A DNA stretch of 64,000 nt from Diphasiastrum complanatum. Taxonomy: Eukaryota > Streptophyta > Lycopodiopsida > Lycopodiales > Lycopodiaceae. The stretch is from contig CM055114.1 in assembly GCA_029204225.1 (NCBI GenBank), positions 14,188,684 through 14,252,683 on the forward strand, in the 5' to 3' direction. The notes beneath the pieces were generated by a model, which saw only the letters and a list, made by a program, of their open reading frames with translations, had not been told where the DNA came from and did no database searches. Below are positions 12,663 through 23,410 of the stretch, one piece after another; the stretch's first letter is position 1; each line of letters starts with the position of its first letter. The position numbers and the translations under genes were made by a program.

Positions 12663-14361
12663 CAAGAGCCCCTTGGATTATTACAAAAAAAGAGTATAAG
12701 TATGTACGATCAGTCATTTGCGAGATGAGAACACCAACGAGTTTTGCTCATTCACTACGAACATCATTCACAGCTAAAGGAAAACTCCATGGTCTAGAAT
12801 CTCAGGATTGGTTGAAGATGGTCGAGTAATATTTCCAATGTGCATTCGTGGCTGTCTAACTGATCAACTTCATGATGCCATTTACAAATTCGTTGTCAAG
12901 TACTTAATTTTTCTCGTTTACATATCGATATCTTATGAAATTGCATGTTTTTTTTTTCTAATACAAGTTTGATAAAATATTATGAATGTACTAAAATCTA
13001 GTTATACTACAAACATGATGTAGATGGATGTATGGTAAGGAGATTCGTGAGATAGACGTGCAAACAAAGCAAGAAGATATGGTGGAGGCTGTATGTATGC
13101 TTGAGAGGGATTTTCCAACTTCTATCCTAGACATACAAGTGCATCTACTTGTGCACTTGGTCCAAGAAGTTGGTATTGCCGGTCCTGTGCACTCAAGGTA
13201 TAATACACTTGAATTTGATTTTAGTAGTTTCAATAAATGTAGTGTGATTCTTTCAAATTTTAAATAACAAAATGTTTTCATTGATGTGTTAGAATTTTCT
13301 GTAGGTGGATGTTTTTCTTGGAGAGATTCATGAAAGTGTTGAAAGATTTCGTGCGTCAGAAGGCAAGGCCAGAGAGAAGCATGTCAGAGGGATGGTTAGT
13401 GCAAGAATCTCTATTTTATGTTACCAAAGTTTTGTTTCAAATAGATCCATCTGCTCCACGATTATGGCATGATGAGGAAAGCAATGAGGTGACAGGTGAA
13501 AAACCTCAAAGTATGGGTAGTCTTAAAAAAATGACACCTAGTTTGAGAGAAAAAATTTCAACCTTCATGCTATATAATTCAAGAGTAATGGATAAATGGT
13601 TGGAATTATATGAAGAAGAAAACAAAAAAGGTATTGACTAGAAATTGACATCGACGCAATAGGTGCAGAGGTCAAGCAACACCTTCACATTATCTTGAGC
13701 CATTGCCCAACCAATGCACTATAGACTGGATGGTTAATACACTCCAACAAGCAAGATCAAAGGGACAATTCATATCTGACAGAGAATGGGAATTTGCAAG
13801 AGGATGTTATTGGAAGGTTTGTCTATAACTCTATTTTTTTTAAGTGAACAATTTTAATCTGTACGATGATTGATTATTGTTTTAATTATAATCAACATGT
13901 GACAGTATGGAAAGTATAGTGCAATGTCGCCATCATCGCATTGAATCAATTGATATGAAACGACGAACTTATGATTGTGGTGTGATGACATCCTTCCATC
14001 AAGAAAGTCGGAGTAGTTCTCAAGATCAAAGTCCAATTTCTGGAGAGCTTGAGTATGTAGGAACCATACAAGCCGTATATAAGATGTGTTTTGGTGAAAT
14101 GGGTAAATATTTGTTGTTTGACATGAAATGGTTCAAAATCAACTATAGACGATCAAATGCAACTGTAAAAAAAGATTGTAGTGGATTTTTTGCTATCGAT
14201 TCAACCAAGACATTAAGCATAGACTTTTCAGACACATTGGTGTTGCCTCGTCATTGTGAACAGGTGTGCATGAATTTCACATTTTTTCTTTTTGTCAATT
14301 GTGATCAATGTTATATTAATCATCTACACTACTTTTTCATTACATCTATTTATTGTGAATT
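12663..14361 (+). pseudogene. CACTA transposase C-terminal half, duplicate B (better preserved)
   Basis: Same exons as duplicate A, but with sense codons at the three places where A has stops: CAA 13,438, TGG 13,727 and CGA 14,150. Recognisable segments are QEDMVEAVCMLERDFPTS, FLERFMKVLKDFVRQKARP, VLFQIDPSAPRLWHDEE, a short C-terminal exon ending FARGCYWK, and RRTYDCGVMTSFHQES followed by ELEYVGTIQAVYKMCF...DMKWFKINYRRS and LVLPRHCEQ. The last exon ends at 14,263 with donor GTGTGC. Its intron is interrupted by the copia element and is completed at 19,494. This copy, not A, is the one connected to the final exon. Confidence 0.85.
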
Positions 14362-15411
14362 TGAAGGAACAAAATGTTCCTGATTACAAAGCTTTGCTAA
14401 CTTTCAGCCCCTCGCCTGACGAACATGTTCGCAAAGATGAACATCTGAAGACACGAAACAAGAAGAGTTTCACGAACACGAAAGTCGATGAAGACAAAGA
14501 CCAACGGTTCACGGACACAAATGGTTCACGAACACGAACGATCCATGAACGAGACTCCCTTGCAGTTCTATACGAGAGAAAGGCGGACGAGCTAGACGAA
14601 ACCAATGGTGGAAACGAAACCAACAACACGACACGAAAAATGTCACGAAAGCCATTCTGTCCTAACGCTCCAAAGAGTACCACCAGAGAGCACTCAAGTA
14701 CCCAGAAGTACAGAGATCTGAATTGATGGCAGATACTCCTTAGGTCGTGGCTAAACTGCCACTCTTGTAATTCTCTGGTTAGTTGTAGATGGTTAATCAC
14801 TCTAATCTTAGATTTGCATAGAGAGACTGTACTTATTGAATAATACTTGACATATATCAGTATGGGATACACAGTGTGTAACCAAGTAAGAACACAAGAG
14901 TGTAGCAGTCTGATGCTAGTAAGCAATCAAGACGAACACAGACTGAAGCTCCGCCTGCATGCGAGAAGACATTCTATCTAGGATCAGAAAATCCACTGTC
15001 CGATAGTGAAGCAAGACTACCATTCGTGAGAGAACCGTGTTTTCTCTCACGCCAGCGCACTACGTGGATTCGCATGCAGTGCCTTGAAGAAATCAAATCA
15101 ATAGAGATTACTTACTTGTGCGCATGATCTTAAATGCTGAATGCTTATGCTGATATGTTCTGTATCTGAGCTTTTTTTGTTCAATCTGAATTTCACACCT
15201 TGGTTGTTGTATTAATTGTATAAACATTGATCAGTAATGACTGACCACACTCTAGAGGACTGTAAGAGCGATTTAGCTGGCAATGCCCAGCGATCATATC
15301 TGAACTCCATTTGAGTCTTGTAAGGGAGTCGTGGTTATTCTTCCAGTTCTCTTCAGTGGTATCAGAGTGTCACGACTCTTCAGTGGTATCAGAGCATATC
15401 ACGACTCTTTA
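14362..15411 (+). repeat. 5' LTR of the copia element
   Basis: 1,050 bp from TGAAGG to CTTTA; the terminal CA has mutated to TA here and is intact in the 3' copy. It is rich in cacgaa/ttcgcgaa-type motifs. The 3' end of the LTR carries two extra copies of the primer-site sequence at 15,357-15,367 (one base short) and 15,384-15,395. Confidence 0.85.
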
Positions 15412-15412
15412 G

Positions 15413-15424
15413 TGGTATCAGAGC
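15413..15424 (+). promoter_or_regulatory. Primer-binding site (initiator tRNA-Met)
   Basis: TGGTATCAGAGC lies one base after the LTR and is complementary to the 3' end of plant initiator tRNA-Met, the usual copia primer. It is the third in a row of near-identical copies spaced 27-29 bp. Confidence 0.85.
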
Positions 15425-15440
15425 CCGGTCACCTAGAAAG

Positions 15441-18400
15441 TTAAGACATCCTTAATACTCAAGGGCAAAAGACTCTTCCCCTGGGTAGATGGCACAGAAG
15501 AAATGCCTACAATAACAGACAAAGAGCTATGTGAATGGAGGGAGAAAAACGACAAGGCAGTAGCCTTGCTATCATCTTCCATCAAAGATAGCCTTACACT
15601 TGACCTGGCTACACTCTCCAAAGCCAAGGAGATGTGGGATACACTGCTCACAAGATTTCAGACGAAATCAAGAAGTCAGATTATGATGCTGGAAGATCAG
15701 CTGACGAATCTGTAGCGGGATGGAAAAGACCTCACATCCTTCGTGAGAAAGATGAAGGATCTATTTTTGTCACTATACAATTCCAGAGCAGAAAATGCAG
15801 TATCAGCTGAGAAGCAGCTCACATACTTGTTGAGAGCCCTACCCAAATCATTCCAGACGACATGGACCTTGCTCGCGAAAGATCCTAACATGAACCTCAA
15901 AAAGGCGATTGTCAAGATTCGAGAGGAAGTCGAGGCTAGAGAACACCTTGATTACAAGTATGGTTCTGACTAGGCCCTCTACGGCAAGAAAAATCCAAGA
16001 AGCAATTCAAGCTTAAGAGAGAGTCGGATCAGAGGCAGGATCGTGACCAGCAAGTACAGGGGACCAACAAGAGCAACTGGAAGACCAAAGGGAGATCAAA
16101 ATGACAAGATGCAAACAAGAAGACCTGCACAAGATGTAGAAGAGACGGGCATACAGTAGATACCTGCTGGCCCAAGATTGAGTGTATCCATTGCCACAAG
16201 AAGGATCATGCAGCCATCGATTGTCGCTAGAACCCAAGGAACAAACCAGCACAGAACAGACAGGAGAACAACAATAGTTCATCCTATGTCGAGGAGCTCG
16301 AGGGCTCGAAAATGGGTGAAGAAAGAATGAACAAAAATTGTTCGACCGCCTACATCTGTGAAGACCTGTGTGCAGCATCAATGTTTGGCACACATGAGGT
16401 GATTCTAGATTCAGGAGCCACCTCGCACTTCGTGATATCAAGACAAATAATGTCTAATTTTAGAAGTGCAGGTCCCTCAAGATTCATAGTTCTTGGAGAT
16501 GGATCAAGACATCAAATGAACGGTACTGGTTCACTATGGCTCAACACCAATGATAGAGAAAGACGACTCGAAGACGTGCTGTTCATGCCAACTCTGCAGC
16601 AAGACTTGCTCTCTGTAGCAAGAATAGGAGATGCAGGGATGCATGTGATGTTTTCCAATGAAACATGCAACGTGATCGATGACAACATGAGCACTCTCAT
16701 AGCTCAAGGAAGAAGAAAAGGCTATCTATATCATCTGAAGGTGCACCTACCTGAAGATCAAATGCATCAGACCCACGACAACTCGCCAGACACTCTATGG
16801 CACAAAAGACTCTACCACATGAATTAGATGGCACTGTACTAGGCAAGTCATCATGGAGCAATAACAGGGGCTAGCATCTCGAATGCAACAAGTTTGACCA
16901 CCTATGATGCATGCTTGAAGGGCAAGATGTCATGGACACCATTCGTCAAAGACTCCTACAGAACGACAAAGCTTCTGGAGCTGGTGCACTCTGACATCTG
17001 TGGACCATTCAACATGATCTTAGTGGGAGGATCAAAATATTTTATAACCTTCATTGATGATTACATTAAGTTTGTCAGAGTGTACTTTATTCAGAATAAA
17101 TCTGAAGCACTCGATAAATTCACAGAATATGTGAATTGGACAGAGAGATGCACAGGCAGCAAGGTGAAGCAGATCAGAACGGATCGAGGTGGCGAATATA
17201 TCTCGAATCGCTTCACTGACTTCTGCAATGATCGTGGTATCATTCACTGAAGGACTATAGCCTACACACCACAGCACAATGGTGTTGCTGAACGAAAGAA
17301 CAGGACCCTGATGGAAGCAGCTAGATGCATGATGGCATACTCGAAGGCTCCAAGGACACTGTGGGCTGAAGCAGTAGCTATAGCCGCCTACATCCAAAAC
17401 AGGACAGGCAAATATGGTGTTCCTCACACGACACCACATGAGATATGGTGGGGAAGATAGCCCAACCTGTCTCACAACTGAATATTTGGCTGTGCAGCAT
17501 ATGCACATATTCTTGACAAGCTTCGCAAGAAGCTTGATGAAAAGGGCGAGGAAGGGTTTCTAGTAGGCTATGCCAAACACGAACACTGTGAAAACAGTGA
17601 GAGATGTCAAATTCGACGAGAGCAGGACAATGGCCAACGAAGATCACGTCAGCTATGAAGTTCTGGAGAGACAGTACTATGACCTGCCGCCAATTTCAGA
17701 GGGAGCAGAGGACGAACACGAAAACAAAGATTTTTGAGTTGTCTCCCATTCGAGCGACGAATCAGACAAAGAAAGATTCGAGAGACAACCTGCCATTGTA
17801 GTTCCTGTAAACCGAAATGGTTCCGGACCAAGCAGAGCAAACAAGGGAAAAGGCATAGCTGTTCCGGGAGGATCACCCAGAAGGTCGACTAGACCATGAA
17901 GAGCGCCAGCAAGATTTGTGCCAGGCAGTTCAGCTTTCACATCGGAAGAATTCTGCGGGTTCAGTGATGAACCATAGACATTTGGGGAGGCAATTGAGAG
18001 TCCAAAAAAGGAAAAATGGATCCAAGCCATGAACGAAGAGATGGAGTCCATGAGGAAGAACCAAGTATGGACGTTGTAGCCATTACCTCTTAAGCGGAAG
18101 ACAGTAAAGTGCAAGTGGGTTTTCAAACTCAAATATGGACTAGACGGAAATGTGACGAAATACAAGACAAGACTTATAGCGAAGGGTTTCTCTCAGAGAT
18201 ACGATATTGATTACTCTGAAACCTTCTCTCTTGTCGTCAAGCATTCATCCCTACGTCTGTTGTTCGCATATGCAGTAGCTTATGACCTCAGGATTCACAT
18301 TGTGGATGAGAAGACAACCTTCTTGCATGGCGAATTAGACGAAGAAGTCTACATGGATCAACCCCCGTGATTCATCTCGAATTTACTTCCTAACTATGTA

Positions 18401-18912
18401 TGTAGAATGCATAGAAGCATCTATGGTCTGAAGCAATCAGCCCGACAATGGTACAAGAGGAAACATCAAGCCCTGAAATCATTGGGATTCAAGCCTCTGT
18501 TGGCTGACTCCAATGTGTATGTCAGAGTTACAGATGGGTAGATCATCATAGTAGCTATTTACGTGGATGACACTATGATACTATGCAGGAGTGAATAGCT
18601 AATTGCTGAGGTGAAGACAGACATCTCGAAACATTTCGAGATAGTGGATCTAGGAGAAGCCAGGTGTTACCTGAGTTTGCAAATTGAAAGGGACTATGAG
18701 GGAGGTAAGTTATGCCTTCACCAGTCCAGATACACTTAGAAGATCCTACAGGATTTTGGGATGCTGAATTGCAAAGGAGCGAACACTCCAATGCTCACAG
18801 GGATGGTTCTAATGAGTGAAGACTGTCCAAAGAGTGAGGCAGAGAGAGAACAAATGCAGCTCACACCTTACAGGAGGCTGATAGGTTCACTGATGTACCT
18901 TGTAGACAACAC
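15441..18912 (+). pseudogene. Copia gag-pol polyprotein, decayed (gag, PR, INT, partial RT)
   Basis: Domains in order: gag (UBN2-type, CEWREKNDKAVALLSSSI; stop TAG near 15,713 and another at 15,971); two zinc knuckles at about 16,126-16,227 (CTRCRRDGHTVDTC and CIHCHKKDHAAIDC); protease with intact DSG (VILDSGATSHF, about 16,405); and integrase with HSDICGPF, RTDRGGEYISNRF and AERKNRTLMEA, carrying several stops and a frameshift near 17,560. Reverse transcriptase follows from about 17,970 (KWIQAMNEEM, KCKWVFKLK, YVDDTMI at about 18,560), with stops at about 18,080, 18,368, 18,539, 18,596 and 18,736. It ends at GSLMYLVDNTR, where a deletion joins it to the middle of the 3' LTR. RNase H is absent. 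Confidence 0.9.
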
Positions 18913-18916
18913 ACGT

Positions 18917-19440
18917 TGATGCTAGTAAGCAATCAAGACGAACACACACTGAAGCTCCTGCATGCGAGAAGACATTCTGTCTAGGATCAGAAGATCCACT
19001 GTCCGCTAGTGAAGCAAGACTACCATTCGTGAGAGAACCGTGTTTTCTCTCACGCCAGCGCACTGCGTGGATTCGCATGTAGTGCCTTGAAGAAATCAAA
19101 TCAATAGAGATTACTTTCTTGTGTGCATGATCTTAAATGTTGAATGCTTATGCTGATATGCTCTCTGTCTGAGCTTTTCTTGTTCAATCTGAATTTCGCA
19201 CCTTGGTTGAAATTTGTAGAATGTTGTATTAATTGTATAAACGTAGATCAATAATGACTGACTACACTCTGGAGGACTGTAAGAGCGATTTAGCTGGCAG
19301 TGCCCAGCGATCGTATATAGACTCCATCCGAGTCTTGTAAGAGAGTCGTGGTTGTTTTGCAAATTATTCTTCCAGTTCTCTTCAGTGGTATCAGAGCGTC
19401 ACAACTCTTCAGTGGTATCAGAGCATATCACAACTCTTCA
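18917..19440 (+). repeat. 3' LTR of the copia element, 5'-truncated
   Basis: It matches 14,911-15,411 of the 5' LTR with two small length differences (about 14 and 9 bp). It ends in CTTCA at 19,440 and carries two primer-site-like copies (19,386-19,397 and 19,413-19,424). Confidence 0.85.
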
Positions 19441-19494
19441 GAATTAAAATGTGAGCATAACAAATATCTAATCCTAACATTGTTAAATGTGCAG

Positions 19495-19857
19495 ATATTT
19501 TTTCAACCAGATCGACGAAACAAAGATTGGTGGTATGTTATTCAAATTAAGCCACACTAAAGACATGCATTCGAAAATGCATATGTTGAGAATGAAATGG
19601 AAGATCTAAATTTGAACAACACAAGTATATCTGATGGAGATGTACATATATCTTTGAATTTTATAAATATTGAAAACCTGAGAATTGATTCTCATGATTC
19701 CAATGACACAGATGATGAAGAGAACAACAATGATTCTTTGCATGAGGACAATATTGAGAGAGGTTTTGATTTCGATAGTGATGATGAAAATCATCTTAGT
19801 GAAGATGAGTTGCAAGATGTATTGGCTGATGAATTTGAATCTTGCGATGATGAATAA
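19495..19857 (+). pseudogene. Last exon of the CACTA transposase gene
   Basis: The acceptor AATGTGCAG precedes IFFQPDRRNKDWWYVIQIKP, the end of a DUF4216-like domain (family pattern QVFYV.D....W.VV). A TAA at 19,558-19,560 interrupts the frame, which then runs on as RHAFENAYVENEMEDLN into a very acidic tail rich in Asp and Glu and ends at TAA 19,855-19,857. Acidic tails are common at the C-terminus of these proteins. It joins in phase with the exon ending at 14,263, across the nested copia. Confidence 0.8.
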
Positions 19858-20584
19858 AGTTTGTACATGTCACAAATAATTTGTCATAAAATGATCCATT
19901 GTGGTCAATATATATAGTTTTCAGATTAAAATTATTATATTTTTCTACGATGTTGCATTTCTAAAGTTTCATTTCAAATGCATCTCGCAATCACTTAGAA
20001 TTAGAAAAATTTATCAATATTAATAGATGTGTGAACTGATTAAAAGATATATGTGTTGATTATTTATATATTATAATTAAAAAACATCTTCTTTGAGATA
20101 ATAATACACTTTGCCACAATAGTGTTCGACTATTCATTGATCTTTGCAAACACACAAAGGTTTATAACATTGCAATTTTTTTATCAATAAATTAGCTTAA
20201 CAAGCTACCACACGGCTCTCAAATGTAAGGTACTTAGCATCCTTTCAAATGCATATTAAGCTCATGCTTATATTTTTACCCATAAATACCATATTAAAAT
20301 TTATGTCAAATTTTGATTATAAAATTTCTCAATATAGAAACACATCATAATGTCCATAAATACATAAGATAGCATGTAATATTCAACTGATAATAACCTT
20401 AATTCGTCAGAGCATAATAATTTGAGATAATGATCATTTAATTTTTAGTCCACATTTTATTATAAGTATATGCTTATTCAAAATATAAAAAAAAAATCTT
20501 ATTTGCTTCTAAATTAATCGTAAAGTTGTTGTTTATTAACATATTATTCATAATAGATAAAAAAAAAAACTACAACAAACTAAT
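19858..20584. other. AT-rich, no recognised feature
   Basis: Probably the 3' part of the CACTA element. I looked for a CACTA-type terminal inverted repeat and did not find one. Confidence 0.4.
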
Positions 20585-21085
20585 TTTGCCATGCGTGGCA
20601 CTGCCACGCATGGCAAATTTCCAAAGCAAAATTTTTCTAAGTATTGTGTTTTAATATCGCCACGCATGGCAAATTTTTTGACAAATTTTGTCACGTGTGG
20701 CAATAAAAAAAGCCATTGCTCTAGAATTTTCTCTGAAGATTTGCCACGCGTGGCAAATCCCAAAAAAATCATGTCACATGAAAATTGGTTAAATAACAAC
20801 CGTACGTGGCACTTCCACGCGTGGTTTTGCCGCGTCGACATATTTTGGCGCTCATATTTCAAGTTTTAGTTTTAAAAAAATTTGCGTGGCACTACCACAC
20901 ATGGCAGTGCCACGCAAAATTAAATTTTTTTTGCCAAACCTCACCTCTAGCCTGGATTTTACCAGCAGGGTCCTCGAAAAAGTTTTGGCGTGGATATGCC
21001 ACGTGTGGAAGTGCCACACATAAGAAAAATGTCAAAATTTTGGCTAAGTATCGGGTTTGAGTGGCAGCGTCGCGTGGCAAAACAC
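20585..21085. repeat. CCACGCGTGG palindromic repeat family, copy 4
   Basis: The densest copy after copy 1. It contains hairpins with 16-bp arms and a 1-nt spacer (20,585-20,600 / 20,602-20,617), a perfect 22-bp palindrome at 20,738-20,759 centred on ACGCGT, and a hairpin with 13-bp arms near 20,881-20,918. No (GA)n tract is attached to this copy. Confidence 0.7.
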
Positions 21086-21430
21086 ACATATATGTAGTTG
21101 TGAATCATCAAGAGGCACTACCTTGTAACTCTATAGATGGATGTGTTTATTTATAATTGCCACATGTATTACTCACAAAAATCAAAAATTAAAAAAAAAA
21201 AATTCACATATGTCATTTGAATTAAAACCAAAACACAAGCAGGTCAATGTTTGAAAATGTTTGAAACGAATGCTAAGTCCTCCTTGCAAAGCAAGGCAGG
21301 GCCAACAACTTTTTTGGCCTAGTCAATATGGCAGGGTTAACAGCCGTTCTAGTGTTTGTTGATGTGGCATCACAAGGGTTCTTTGGGAACAAAACATGTT
21401 GTTCCCATCAAATCAATAAAACATAAAAGA
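21086..21430. other. No gene; short GC-rich repeat near 21,290
   Basis: The segment gcaaggcagggccaacaacttttttggcc at 21,291-21,330 resembles pieces at about 2,050-2,140. Nothing else is recognised. Confidence 0.4.
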
Positions 21431-22925
21431 CTCCTACAAAACGACCAAAATTTTGGAGTTAACGTATTTTGAATATTGTGGGCCTTTCAATGTGATCTCA
21501 GTAGGAGGCTCAAAATATTACATTACCTTTATTGATGATTATAGTAAATTTGCCAGAGTGTCAAAATAAATCATTTGACAAATTCATAGAGTATGTGAAT
21601 TGGGCAGAGAGATGCACTGGCAACAAAGTGAAGTAGACTAGGATAGATCGAGGTGGCAAATACATCTCAAATTGCTTCACTGACCTCTGCAATGATCGTG
21701 GTATCATTCACAGAAGGACTGCATCTTACACACCGTAGCACAACGATGTTGCAAAAAGAAAGAATAGAACTTTGACGAAAGTTGCCAGATGCATGATGGC
21801 CTACTCGAAAGCTCCAAGAGTATTGTGGGCTGACGCAGTAGCTACAGCTACATACATTCAAAACATGATAGAGAAGTCTGGTGTCCCTCACATGACATCA
21901 CCACACGAATTATGGTGGGGTAGAAAACCCAATCTAGCTCACATCAAAATCTTTGGCTGTACAACTTATGCACATATTTCTGATAAGCTTCGAAAGAAGC
22001 TTGATGAGAAGACTGACCAGATGACATTTCAAGATTGTAGATCTGGAAGAAGCCAGGTGTTACCTTGGCTTATAGATTAAAAGGTAATATGAGGGAGGTA
22101 AATTGTACCTTCATCAATCCAGATACACCCAAAAAATCCTGGAGGATTTCGGGATGTTGAATTGCAAAGGAGAAAATACTCCAATGCTTGTAGGAATAGT
22201 ACTGACGAATGAAAATTGTTCGAGGACTGAAGAAGAGAGAGAATTGATGCAACTTACAAGAAACTGATAGGATCGTTGATGTACCTTGCAGATAACACAT
22301 GCCTTGACATTGCTTATGCAATGTCCAGGATGAGCCAATTTTGCACGAATCCAAGCTCGACACATTGGAAGATTGCCAAACAAATTTTGCAATATCTTCA
22401 ATTAACAAAGGATTATGGTTTGTGTTATTGTTGTGATGCAGGATACCAGATGCTTTCCTACAGTGATGCTAGCTGGGCATCTCTCAAGGATGATTGTAAA
22501 AGTGTCTCAAGAGGATGCACCATCACGTCAGGTGCAGCAATTCTCTAGGTCAAGATGAAGTAGACCATTATAGCTCAGTCATCCTGCGAAGCAAAGTACG
22601 TTGCAGCAGCAAAGATGGCCAATGAGATAATTTGGCTCAAACAGTTCCTTGACGAATTGGACGAAATGAGAAACGAACCTCTGGTTCTGCAGATGGTCTA
22701 CAATACATCTGAGAAAAGACCTTGTGTTTCACTCAAAGATGAAACACATTGCAATCAAGTACCACTTGATAAGAAATCTGATTCGCAAGAAGATGCTGCA
22801 GACCACCTTCAATAGAATGAAAGACATGGTTGTTGACATTTTCACAAAGGCCCTAGACAAAGGTCTATTCGAGAGACAGAGGAGCAATCTTGGAGTCGTC
22901 AAGCTATCATGCTTTGAGAGGGAGC
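21431..22925 (+). pseudogene. Deleted copia polyprotein (integrase joined to RT end and RNase H)
   Basis: A relative of the 14.4-19.4 kb copia, truncated at the 5' side inside integrase. Integrase pieces run to DKLRKKLDEKTDQMTF (about 22,030) and then jump to the last part of reverse transcriptase (GRSQVLPWL, YEGGKLYLHQSRYTQKILEDFGML). An internal deletion has thus removed the RT core including YVDD. RNase H follows (LADNTCLDIAYAMSRMSQF, YSDASWASLKDD, IAQSSCEAKYVA), ending with VDIFTKALDKGLFERQRSNLG. Several stops and frameshifts are present. A likely polypurine tract (gagagggag) sits at about 22,916. Confidence 0.85.
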
Positions 22926-23410
22926 TAAAGAAACAAAATATTTCTAGTGCCAAAGCCATGTTAGCTCTCCACACAGATTTCGACAGAAAAGACACAAGAA
23001 ACAAAATTGTTCGCGAACAATTTCGTGACACACGACACGAAATTGTTTTGTGACACAAAATCTTTCTTGCTCCACGAACGGCCAAGAAGATCAGCCAAGT
23101 ACCATGGGATACAAATATTTGATCAAATATCATGACATCAGCAGTAGTATTCTAGATCGTGGCTAATCTGCCACTGTTTAATTCACGATTAGTTGTAGAT
23201 GTTTAATCTTTTCTAATCTGTAAGTTACACGATGCGACACAAAAAAGTTTACGAACTATATACTTTTTATTTGATGCATAATCCTAGTAAGCAGGACAAG
23301 AAGTCAGAAGACGAAAAATACAAAATACAAGTCCACCTGCGTGCGAGACAATTCTGTAGAGGATCTGTAGATTCAGAAGTCTTACAGGGATTACCAAAAT
23401 CCTAACTACG
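22926..23410 (+). repeat. Partial 3' LTR of the deleted copia
   Basis: It begins taaagaaacaaaat, corresponding to the TGAAGGAACAAAAT start at 14,362, and includes the related segment gtggctaatctgccact...ttagttgtagatg. Similarity fades after the stretch equivalent to gcgagaagacattct. It carries the ttcgcgaa-type palindromes seen in the other LTRs. Confidence 0.65.

Larger units (their letters stand above)
10361..14963 (+). repeat. 2.3-kb tandem duplication (unit A 10,361-12,662; unit B 12,663-14,963)
   Basis: The two units align at an offset of 2,300-2,302 bp, with roughly 40 differences counted by eye (about 98% identity). The left breakpoint lies in a transposase exon and the right breakpoint lies inside the copia LTR. 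The duplication therefore happened after the copia inserted. Confidence 0.9.
14362..19440 (+). mobile_element. Ty1/copia LTR retrotransposon (defective), inserted in a CACTA transposase intron
   Basis: The element starts TGAAGG at 14,362 and ends CTTCA at 19,440. It is flanked by a 5-bp direct repeat GAATT (14,357-14,361 and 19,441-19,445), the expected target-site duplication. Its order is 5' LTR, primer site, gag, protease, integrase and reverse transcriptase, then a deletion that removes RNase H and the first ~550 bp of the 3' LTR. Removing the element and one GAATT restores a CACTA intron of about 147 bp (14,264-14,361 joined to 19,446-19,494) between CEQ and IFFQPDRRNKDWW. Confidence 0.9.

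Noticed and set aside
12083-14926. Repeated 180-codon minus-strand frame (12,083-12,625 and 14,384-14,926)
   Set aside because: It lies antisense in the copia LTR, is present twice only because the LTR fragment is duplicated, and has no family motif.
14362-19440. CRISPR-like array from the repeated TGGTATCAGAGC units
   Set aside because: Only two or three copies, at an LTR boundary, matching the tRNA-Met primer site; eukaryotic context.
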